Source: CABQCM01 sp965145485
GTDB lineage: Bacteria > Bacillota > Clostridia > Oscillospirales > Acutalibacteraceae
DNA: 57,648 nucleotides
Assembly: GCA_965145485.1 (NCBI GenBank)
Contig: CBCTCU010000013.1
Span: forward strand, 1 to 57,648
Direction: 5' to 3'
The translations under genes were made by a program, and so were the position numbers. Below the pieces are notes generated by a model that saw only the letters and a list, made by a program, of their open reading frames with translations, was not told where the DNA came from and did not search any database. Below, piece after piece: positions 9,301-15,611 of the stretch. How positions within the stretch are numbered: position 1 is the first letter of the stretch; each line of letters opens with the position of its first letter.

Positions 9301-9843
9301 TCCCGCCCGGCCTTCCTTTTGCAGACCGGCCTGACCCCCGCCGAGCAGGGCACCGCGCTGCACGAATTCATGCAGTACGCCCAGTACGAGCGGGCCGCCA
9401 CCGATCTGACGGGGGAGCGCGAGCGTCTGGTGCGCGAGGGCTTTTTGACCCGCGAGCAGGCCGACGCCATCGATATGGTACGGCTATCCGATTTCTTTCA
9501 AAGCGCCCTCTACCGCCGGATGCGCGCATCATCCCGGCTGGAGAGGGAGGTGCGTTTTATGGTCGAGCTCCCGGCCAGCGAGCTGGACGCATCCCTTCCC
9601 CCGTGGGGCGCTCAGGAAATGGTGATGGTGCAGGGGATTGCCGACTGCGTTTTTGAAGAAGGCGGCGGGCTCATTATCCTCGACTACAAAACCGACCGCG
9701 TGAAGGACCGCAGGGTTCTCATCGACCGCTATGCCCCTCAGCTTTCGCTGTACGCGCGGGCGCTGGGAGAGACCTTTGCCCTCCCCGTGAGTCAGAAGCT
9801 GATCTATTCCTTCTGGCTGGGGGAGAGCATGGAAATATCGTAA
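6301..9843 (+). CDS. addA: ATP-dependent helicase/nuclease subunit A
   Basis: AddA (1180 residues) is the UvrD-like 3'-5' helicase and second nuclease of AddAB. Helicase motifs in order: Q-motif TKRQKQAI, Walker A SAAAGSGKT (about residues 25-33), motif Ia VTFTKAAAGEM, Walker B DEFQDIN, motif III GDVKQSIYGFRQ, motif IV LDQNFRS, motif V TIHHSKGLQFP, motif VI YVAMTRAEEKL. The C-terminal nuclease motif is ILDYKTDRV, with the D-x-K catalytic pair, preceded by GTALHEFMQY. I prefer the ATG at 6301 because GGGAGG lies 8 nt upstream; an in-frame ATG at 6283 lacks this spacing. It overlaps the end of addB, so the subunits are translationally coupled. Confidence 0.97.
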   Translation: MPFVPTKRQKQAIDGSGSLLVSAAAGSGKTAVLVERILRLITDERHPVDANRLLVVTFTKAAAGEMRLRLTERLSQEVAGNPGNMRLVRQQMLMQKACISTMDSFCYALVREFPEQTGLSGDATVGTGGQLSLLESAAMEETLEELYARGDGALERLVETLGADRGDDSLVSAVRQIVDYMRSLPFPEAWMETVLESYRSFDSVSGSELLDVLFERAAHQVSDQLDRLRAAIRLADGDPAMAKARGEALRYREEGIEALQRALDQRDWDAAVASLAAYQPGKVPNLPRGYDDLTRKEAVENARSSSDKTVAALRKSFAVSAGECVQQVRALIPCMETLLECVGRYLERLDQRKSERGIYDFADIEYAALRLLVERGEDGEVRPTEFAKTVASRFDEVLVDEFQDINHLQYAIFHALSGQGERLFAVGDVKQSIYGFRQASPEIFLDLLGRYAPFDGKSSPSKVILDQNFRSREGVCQAVNFFFGMLMSPEAGGLRYDGEHQLSPAASFPSRDEADAAIHILETGECALSPEELEADHIARLIQQSMGRPCVTDRATGEFRKARYRDFAILLRAKSKMAVYADRLKQWGIPVWSDQSTGFLQAKEIAVMLSLLRVLDNPVNDVALLAVMLSPIFGFTAEEVARIRTPNRAGNLYVAVTAAAKEDARCARLLERLEEYRLWASTMPCDRLIERLYDQTGYFSLVQAMENGPLRRANLLQLLQYARESQQGGVRELSGFLRFITRLEQSGESLASAGVSNESDDVVRIMTIHHSKGLQFPFCILAGCSCEFNLSDVRAPIVLDRKGGIGLMVTDDRTRLRRTTVLREAVSALKRQSNLSEELRVLYVAMTRAEEKLVLLLSCKNASKTLRSVSERFAGDFSGADDPIDPYQVLSARSYADWILAGALVHPSGGMLRTLAGGGVTPASAEGKLEIVVEQGADWEPEQPIAQVIASPASPDLVEEIHRRLSFRYPYQALNGLAAKRSVSQLVKQQEDRQRDDASQSRPAFLLQTGLTPAEQGTALHEFMQYAQYERAATDLTGERERLVREGFLTREQADAIDMVRLSDFFQSALYRRMRASSRLEREVRFMVELPASELDASLPPWGAQEMVMVQGIADCVFEEGGGLIILDYKTDRVKDRRVLIDRYAPQLSLYARALGETFALPVSQKLIYSFWLGESMEIS

Positions 9844-9871
9844 AACCTTTTTTAAAATTCTTTTGTTGGGG

Positions 9872-9900
9872 TTGCTTTTATGGCGCGGCGCGGTTACAAT
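9872..9900 (+). promoter_or_regulatory. Sigma-A promoter of the VanY-like gene
   Basis: -35 TTGCTT (9872-9877), a 17-bp spacer and -10 TACAAT (9895-9900) lie 32 bases upstream of the start codon, so the peptidase gene can be transcribed apart from addBA. Confidence 0.65.
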
Positions 9901-9932
9901 AATGTCAAATCAATTGGATAAGGGATAGAACG

Positions 9933-10871
9933 ATGGAAAATAAAAAATTTTTACTATATGGGCTCATCTCGGTGGTATCGCTGGCCGTGGTGATCGGCCT
10001 GGTGATATTGGTAACCAGCATGGGCGCGCGGCCTGCGGCGACGGGGGAGGTATCCGGCGTGTCGGAGACCTCGGTTGTGTCGGATGTCTCTACCTCCTCA
10101 CAAGCCAGTTCTGTCGTCGGCAGCTCGTCTGCCCCAGAGGAATCATCGTCTTCTCAAAGCGTTTCTTCCCAGGCGACTTCCTCTCAAACGGTCACAGCGG
10201 TGGACGGCCCTGCCCAGAGCAAGGTGCCGGCCGCCTCGTCGCAAAGCACCTCTTCGGCCGCCTCTCAAACGGGCGGTTATACCCGCGAGGAGCTGGCCGC
10301 TGATCTTGACGAATGGAACCTTTTTCTGGTCAATCCAGACTACACCATTGAGGAAAGCTGGGCGCCCGCCGACCTGACCTCTGTGGGAAACGACCAGTCG
10401 ATCGACAGCCGTATCTATTCGGCCTATCGCGCGATGGTATCGGCGGCAGAGCAGGACGGCGTCAGCCTGTGGGTGGTGTCCGGCTACCGTTCCTACAGCA
10501 AGCAGACCCGGCTCTACAACAACCGTGTTGCGCGCTCCAAAGAAGAAAATCCCTCTTTCACTCAGGAGGAGGCCGAGGCGGACGCCGCCATGCATGTTGC
10601 GCGTCCGGGTACCAGCGAGCATCAGATCGGCCTGGCCATCGATTTTAATTCGGTGGAGACCTCCTTTGCCGATACCAAGGCGGGGAAATGGCTCAAGAGC
10701 CATGCCGCGGAATATGGCTTTATTTTACGGTACGAGGAGGATAAGCAGTCGATAACCAAAGTAACGTATGAGCCCTGGCACTACCGTTATGTTGGGGCCA
10801 AGCATGCTCTGACCATGCAGGAAAAGGGCATGTGCTTGGAGGAGTACATCGACTGGCTCAAGGGCAACTGA
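9933..10871 (+). CDS. Membrane-anchored D,D-carboxypeptidase (VanY / peptidase M15B)
   Basis: A 312-residue protein. A membrane anchor or uncleaved signal (about residues 7-29) is followed by a Ser/Thr-rich low-complexity linker (about 35-110) and a C-terminal D-Ala-D-Ala carboxypeptidase domain. The zinc and catalytic motifs of the VanY family are present: VVSGYRSYSKQ, GTSEHQIGLAIDF (His and Asp zinc ligands) and YEPWHYRYVG (catalytic Glu and last zinc His). The enzyme should trim the terminal D-Ala of peptidoglycan stem peptides outside the membrane. No VanS/VanR or VanHAX-like neighbours exist, so this is a housekeeping-type wall peptidase and not evidence of glycopeptide resistance. The start has AAGGGA upstream, and the gene has its own promoter. 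Confidence 0.93.
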   Translation: MENKKFLLYGLISVVSLAVVIGLVILVTSMGARPAATGEVSGVSETSVVSDVSTSSQASSVVGSSSAPEESSSSQSVSSQATSSQTVTAVDGPAQSKVPAASSQSTSSAASQTGGYTREELAADLDEWNLFLVNPDYTIEESWAPADLTSVGNDQSIDSRIYSAYRAMVSAAEQDGVSLWVVSGYRSYSKQTRLYNNRVARSKEENPSFTQEEAEADAAMHVARPGTSEHQIGLAIDFNSVETSFADTKAGKWLKSHAAEYGFILRYEEDKQSITKVTYEPWHYRYVGAKHALTMQEKGMCLEEYIDWLKGN

Positions 10872-11143
10872 TTTTCAGCCGCGAATCGCGCCGCCGTTTG
10901 CCTTTGGATTGTCCATGATTGCCCCCGGTCCGGGGCGATGGTTTGGCGGCGGTGAAGCGTTCCGACCGCATCCCTGCCCGTGTTTGACGCCAACCGCCGA
11001 ATCCTGCGGTGGATTCGTTACCCGGTTTGGCGAAGGCATGGGTTTCGTATGGAAGGCGAAAGCATTCACGCAGGGATACGGGCGGTAACGCGGGCCTTAA
11101 AAGCGCCGACGCGGCTTTATTTTGAATTCTGGAGGTCACAAAG

Positions 11144-12382
11144 ATGAGCTTAACCCAACAGGACAAGGAAGTGCTGCGCACACTGGCCAAACGCTATGCC
11201 GAATATGCATCTCTACCGGTGCAGAAGGAGAAAAAGGAGCTTTGGCTCAGTCTCAATCGAGGGCAGATGCAGCGGCCCATGCTGATGATCGACCAGATTC
11301 CGTGGAACGAAATGGACGTCGACGGCTCGCTCGTGTGCCAGGTCAGCGATCCCTATTGGTGCTGGGTGGAGACGGCGCTGCGCCAGACCCTCTACAAGTG
11401 GGAGCATATGCCGGCCGACATGGTGCTCGATCCTTACATAACCCTCGGGCGGCCGATCGAAAACAGCGGCTTTGGCGTGGCCATCCACAACGAGACCAAG
11501 GTCTACGACGAAACCAGCGCAGTGCGGGGGATGTCCTTTGAAAATCAGTTTGAGAGCATGGAGGATGTGGAGAAAATTCAGATTCCCACCGTGCGGCTCA
11601 ACAAAGAGGCCGAGGCGCAGATCATCGCCGAGGCGGAGGACCTGTTTGCCGGAATCATCCCCTTTAAAATGGTAGGCCATACCCTCCATTTGGGCGTTTG
11701 GGATCTCATCACCCAGTGGATGGGGGTGGAAAACTGCTATATTGAGCTGATGGACCGCCCCGAGATGATGCATGCGATCATGGAAAAGCTGACGGTCGGC
11801 ACCATCGCGACCATCGAGCAGATGAACGAGCAGGGGCTGTTTGACTGCTATACCCATCTGTGCCACTGCTCGCATACCTATTGCGACGACCTGCCCCATG
11901 CCGATTGCGATCCCGACAACCCCACGTCGGAGAATGTATGGGCCTTTGGCCTGGCACAGCTCTTTTCCTCGGTGTCGCCCAAAATCACGGAGGAATTTGA
12001 GGTGCCGTATATGCAGCGTATTTTCCCCTATTTCGGGGCGATTTACTACGGCTGCTGCGACCGTCTCGACGACCGCCTCGACGTCATCGCCAAGATGCCG
12101 AAAATCCGTAAAATCTCCTGCAGCCCCTGGAGCGACCGGGAGAATTTTGCCCGCAATCTGCCCAAGCAGTATATCATGAGCAACAAGCCCAATCCTGCCC
12201 TGGTGGCGAAGGATACGATGGACGAGGAGGAAATCCGCGCCGATATCCGCCGCACAATCAAGGCCGCGCGGGACAATGGCGTCGGCCTGGAGCTGATCCT
12301 GAAAGACATCAGCACGGTGCGTTACGAGCCGCAGCGCCTGTGGACATGGTCCCGCATTGCGCTCGAAGAGGTCAGCCGGTAA
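11144..12382 (+). CDS. Uroporphyrinogen decarboxylase-family (URO-D/MtaA-like) protein
   Basis: A 412-residue cytoplasmic protein of the URO-D superfamily, which contains haem-pathway HemE and the cobamide- or corrinoid-dependent methyltransferases MtaA, MtbA and CmuA. The fold is suggested by MVGHTLHLGVWDLITQWMG, the C-terminal MPKIRKISCSPWSD strand and ELILKDIST near the end. A histidine/cysteine-rich stretch (CHCSHTYCDDLPHADCD, about residues 244-260) could bind a metal, as zinc does in the methyltransferase branch, but the positions do not let me assign a substrate. No corrinoid protein or reactivase gene is adjacent. GGAGG lies 8 nt before the ATG. A strong terminator follows, so the gene is monocistronic. 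The 272 bases upstream hold no recognised riboswitch. Confidence 0.8.
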   Translation: MSLTQQDKEVLRTLAKRYAEYASLPVQKEKKELWLSLNRGQMQRPMLMIDQIPWNEMDVDGSLVCQVSDPYWCWVETALRQTLYKWEHMPADMVLDPYITLGRPIENSGFGVAIHNETKVYDETSAVRGMSFENQFESMEDVEKIQIPTVRLNKEAEAQIIAEAEDLFAGIIPFKMVGHTLHLGVWDLITQWMGVENCYIELMDRPEMMHAIMEKLTVGTIATIEQMNEQGLFDCYTHLCHCSHTYCDDLPHADCDPDNPTSENVWAFGLAQLFSSVSPKITEEFEVPYMQRIFPYFGAIYYGCCDRLDDRLDVIAKMPKIRKISCSPWSDRENFARNLPKQYIMSNKPNPALVAKDTMDEEEIRADIRRTIKAARDNGVGLELILKDISTVRYEPQRLWTWSRIALEEVSR

Positions 12383-12399
12383 ACCAGAAAGGCTGTTTT

Positions 12400-12444
12400 G
12401 CACCCCATCCGGTATGAACGGGTGGGGTGCTTCGTCTTGTTTTT
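12400..12444 (+). terminator. Intrinsic terminator after the URO-D-family gene
   Basis: Stem GCACCCCATCC with GGGTGGGGTGC (one G-U pair), then a T-rich tail (TTCGTCTTGTTTTT). It separates this gene from the murL-murD2 pair. Confidence 0.85.
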
Positions 12445-12517
12445 ACAGGATTCCCCTTGCGCCGCCGGCGGCGCGAGGGTATAATGATGGCATATGGCTG
12501 TCGAAGGAGGCGTGCGC

Positions 12518-14002
12518 ATGACCTACGATGAATGCAGACGGCAGTATCCGGAATTTCACTACGAGCAGGCCCAGGCGGATGAAACCGCCGACCGCATCGA
12601 CCTTACCTATACGTTTACTATCCCGGGGTTGGATACCTTTCGCCCTACCTGGAGCATTCCCAAAAGCCCGCGTTTCCCGGGGCGGGCGCTGGATGATCCG
12701 GTCGTGCGCCGCATGATTTTCATGCTGGGGATGGTCGAGCTGGTCAGCTACTGGAAAATCACCTGTTCCCCCACGGTGCGTATCCGCGCGGGGGCTTTGG
12801 ACGCCGAGAGCATGGCATGGTGGAAAAAGCAGTATTTTTATGGCCTGGGCGAGTTCTTTTATGTCAATTCCATTCCGGCGGAGGAAGCGAGCTTTATGAC
12901 CATCCTGTCGGAAGGCTGTGCGTCCGCAGAAAATAACGGGGAGGCGGGCTGCCCATCGGGCGACGCGCCGCTTGCACAGGACGGCAAATCCATGCCCGGT
13001 GATTCGCCGCGGGGCGCCTTTCAAGACGGTCGTAACAAGCCCTGGCCGCTGGACGGGTGCCTGATCCCCATCGGGGGCGGAAAGGATTCGGCCGTGACGC
13101 TCGAACTGCTGCGTTCACGGAAAGCGACCAACGCCTGCTTTATTATCAACCCGCGCGGGGCAACCCTCGAGACCGCCCGCGTGGCGGGGTACTCCGGGGA
13201 CTCGGTGCTTACCCTGACGCGCACGCTGGACCCTGCCATGCTCGAGAGAAACCGTCAGGGTTTCCTCAACGGGCATACCCCTTTCTCGGCGCTGGTAGCC
13301 TTTTCGTCGGTGTTGACCGCCTACCTGAACGGAAAGCGGTTTGTGGTGCTCTCCAACGAATCGAGCGCAAACGAAAGCACCGTACAGGGCAGCGAGGTCA
13401 ATCATCAATACTCCAAAAGCGTGCAGTTTGAAGAAGATTTTATCCGTTATGAGCGCAAGTACATTGGCAGCGGGGTGTCCTATTTCAGCCTGCTGCGCCC
13501 CTGGAGCGAATTTCAGATCGCCCGGTATTTTTCCAAGCTCAAGCCTTACCACGCCGTTTTTCGCAGCTGCAACGCCGGAAGCAAGCAGGACATCTGGTGC
13601 GGGAAGTGCCCCAAATGCCTCTTTGTCTATCTGATCCTGTCGCCTTTCCTCACGACCGAGGAGCTGACCGGTATCTTCGGCCGTAACCTTCTGGAGGACG
13701 AAAGCCTGCTTCCCCTGCTGGAGAAGCTGACCGGCCTGCTGCCCGAAAAACCCTTTGAGTGCGTCGGAAGCCGGGAGGAGGTTAACACGGCAATCTGCAT
13801 GACCATTGACCGCATGCAGCGGGAAGGGGAGGCGATTCCTCCCTTGCTGCGCGACTACATGGGCCGGCCGCTGTACGAATATTACCGTCATAGGGGCAAT
13901 CCGTACGACCATTATTTTGAGACCCATCATTTTTTGCCCGCTGAATTTGAGCGATTGATGCGAGACGCGAGCCGTCCAGCCGAGGGGGATGAGGTATGTT
14001 AG
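12518..14002 (+). CDS. murL: UDP-MurNAc-L-Ala-L-Glu epimerase, MurL family
   Basis: A 494-residue protein that I assign to MurL, which in Xanthomonas uses ATP to epimerise the terminal L-Glu of UDP-MurNAc-L-Ala-L-Glu to D-Glu. Features seen: an N-terminal domain with FTIPGLDTFRPTW; a PP-loop-like nucleotide motif IPIGGGKDSAVTLELL (about residues 186-201), fitting an adenylating enzyme; LSNESSANEST with NHQYSKS; and a CGKCPKC cysteine pair near residue 366. A hydrophilic insert of about 40 residues (about 140-180) separates the first domain from the PP-loop. The ATG at 12518 follows AAGGAGG by 7 nt. The stop codon overlaps the start of the MurD-like gene by 7 bases, and this linkage to a MurD-type ligase is the strongest support for the assignment. 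No enzymatic proof exists here. Confidence 0.82.
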   Translation: MTYDECRRQYPEFHYEQAQADETADRIDLTYTFTIPGLDTFRPTWSIPKSPRFPGRALDDPVVRRMIFMLGMVELVSYWKITCSPTVRIRAGALDAESMAWWKKQYFYGLGEFFYVNSIPAEEASFMTILSEGCASAENNGEAGCPSGDAPLAQDGKSMPGDSPRGAFQDGRNKPWPLDGCLIPIGGGKDSAVTLELLRSRKATNACFIINPRGATLETARVAGYSGDSVLTLTRTLDPAMLERNRQGFLNGHTPFSALVAFSSVLTAYLNGKRFVVLSNESSANESTVQGSEVNHQYSKSVQFEEDFIRYERKYIGSGVSYFSLLRPWSEFQIARYFSKLKPYHAVFRSCNAGSKQDIWCGKCPKCLFVYLILSPFLTTEELTGIFGRNLLEDESLLPLLEKLTGLLPEKPFECVGSREEVNTAICMTIDRMQREGEAIPPLLRDYMGRPLYEYYRHRGNPYDHYFETHHFLPAEFERLMRDASRPAEGDEVC

Positions 14003-15324
14003 AGCTGCTGCGCCGGTACGTGCAGAACAAAAAGGTTCTCCTGCTTGGATATGGGAGGGAAGGAAAGTCCACCCTGCGCCTGCTGGAGAAGGCGGGCGGC
14101 TTTGCCGAACTGGCGGTCGCCGACCAGGCCCCCCTTTCGGGCGGGGAGCTGGAGGGTATCACGGTATACACCGGCAAGGACTATCAATCCTGCCTGGAGC
14201 GTTACGATGTCATTTTCAAAAGCCCGGGCATCGTGCTCGAGCATCCCGATGCGCCGCTGATTGCCCGGGTGACGTCCCAAACCGAGCTGTTTTTGGAGCG
14301 TTACCGGGATCAGGTGATCGGCGTGACCGGCACCAAGGGGAAAAGCACCACCGCCACATTGCTGTTTCATGCCCTGATGCAGAGCGGACGGCCCTGTGTG
14401 TTGGCGGGCAACATCGGTATTCCGGCCTTTGACACCCTCTCCCAGATGACCGGGCATACCACCGTGGTGTATGAGCTCAGCTGCCACCAGCTGGAGTATA
14501 CCAGAGTGTCTCCCCATATCGCCCTGTTCCTCAACCTGTTTGAGGAGCATCTTGACCATTACATCACCATGGAGCGCTATGCCGCTGCCAAACGCCGCAT
14601 TTACCGTTACCAGGCGGCGGGGGACTGTCTGATCTGCCGGGCGGATTGCACGCCGGACAGCTACCCCGGCCGGCTGATCACCTTTGCGCAGCAGGGGGAG
14701 GCCGATATCCGCTACGATAGCGACGGCTTCGAGTGGGATGGCCGGCGTTACGGTCTGCCCGCCGGGGAGACCGGCCTGTTGGGGGAACACAACGTGGCCA
14801 ATATCGCCGCCGCCTATGCCGCCGCTGCGCAGGTCGGCATGCGATGGGAGGAGTTTTTGCCGGCGTTGCGCACCTACCACGCCCTGCCGCACCGCTTGCA
14901 GCTGGTTGGGGAAGTGGACGGCGTGCGGTATTATGACGACTCGATCTCCACCATCTGTGAGTCGGCAATTCAGGCGATGCACAGCCTGCCCGATGTCGGC
15001 TCGGTGCTCATTGGCGGGATGGATCGCGGCATAGATTATACCCCGCTGGAGGAATACCTGTGCACCGCCCCGGTGGATCACATTATCCTGATGTACGACA
15101 CCGGGAAGCGCATCGGGGAGGAACTGCGCGCCCGGTATCCGGATCGGATGAGAGCGCATCGGGTGCATGTGGTGGAGGATTTGGCCCAGGCCGTTGCTCT
15201 GGCCAAGCGCATCACTCCCAAGGGCAAACGCTGCCTGCTGTCGCCCGCGGCAGCCAGCTATGGCTTTTTTGCCAACTTTGAGGAGCGTGGGGATGCATTC
15301 CAGGCGCTGGTGATGGGAAAATAG
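13996..15324 (+). CDS. murD2: Mur ligase, probable UDP-MurNAc-L-Ala--L-Glu ligase (MurD2)
   Basis: A 442-residue Mur ligase with the three MurD domains: an N-terminal nucleotide-binding fold (VLLLGYGREGKST), the central ATPase domain and a C-terminal domain (HALPHRLQLVGEVDGVRYYDDS, here interrupted by its ordinary MurD signature YYDDSIST). The ATP loop reads GVTGTKGKSTT, where classical MurD has TGTNGKTT. The Asn-to-Lys and Thr-to-Ser changes recall a divergent subfamily. ELSCHQLEY and LFEEHLDHY match MurD. Overlap with murL implies that this ligase adds L-Glu to UDP-MurNAc-L-Ala, as MurD2 does, before MurL epimerises it. If the epimerase call is wrong, the protein is simply MurD. Translation starts inside the murL stop region with GAGGGGG upstream. 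Confidence 0.85.
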   Translation: MLELLRRYVQNKKVLLLGYGREGKSTLRLLEKAGGFAELAVADQAPLSGGELEGITVYTGKDYQSCLERYDVIFKSPGIVLEHPDAPLIARVTSQTELFLERYRDQVIGVTGTKGKSTTATLLFHALMQSGRPCVLAGNIGIPAFDTLSQMTGHTTVVYELSCHQLEYTRVSPHIALFLNLFEEHLDHYITMERYAAAKRRIYRYQAAGDCLICRADCTPDSYPGRLITFAQQGEADIRYDSDGFEWDGRRYGLPAGETGLLGEHNVANIAAAYAAAAQVGMRWEEFLPALRTYHALPHRLQLVGEVDGVRYYDDSISTICESAIQAMHSLPDVGSVLIGGMDRGIDYTPLEEYLCTAPVDHIILMYDTGKRIGEELRARYPDRMRAHRVHVVEDLAQAVALAKRITPKGKRCLLSPAAASYGFFANFEERGDAFQALVMGK

Positions 15325-15552
15325 CTGCCGCTGCATTTACGCCCGCCGTTCTGCGGCGCCGCGTGGCGTTGCCTGGATTCATTTTTTCGGCGGGATGAGG
15401 GCGGAGTAGGTTTTTTTGAGCAATCAGCAAGGGCGGGAGACAGGATAACTTGGCGTATGGGAACCCTCCCGGCGGTTGCGTGGGCACGGGGAGTGGAGTT
15501 TGGTAGGGGAGATTCAAGCCCCTTGCTTTCTTTTACCAAGTCCATCGTATAG

Positions 15553-15589
15553 CGCAAGGCAGCATGGCGATTCGCCATGCTGCCTTGCG
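15553..15589. repeat. Long inverted repeat between convergent genes
   Basis: A near-perfect hairpin with a stem of about 17 bp (arms CGCAAGGCAGCATGGCGA and its complement) lies between murD2 (rightward) and the dockerin glycosidase gene (leftward). Neither side has a T-run, so it is not a classical intrinsic terminator, though it may still act as a transcription barrier or mRNA end stabiliser for either gene. Confidence 0.6.
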
Positions 15590-15611
15590 TATTATAGGAA
15601 GGAGGGAGATA

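Noticed and set aside
9933..10871. VanY-like gene as a vancomycin-resistance determinant
   Set aside because: No VanHAX, VanS or VanR genes are nearby; VanY-type carboxypeptidases are common housekeeping wall enzymes.
13999..15336. A 445-codon open frame on the minus strand opposite murD2
   Set aside because: It is an antisense shadow of a well-supported Mur ligase in GC-rich DNA, with no protein family resemblance and no ribosome-binding site.
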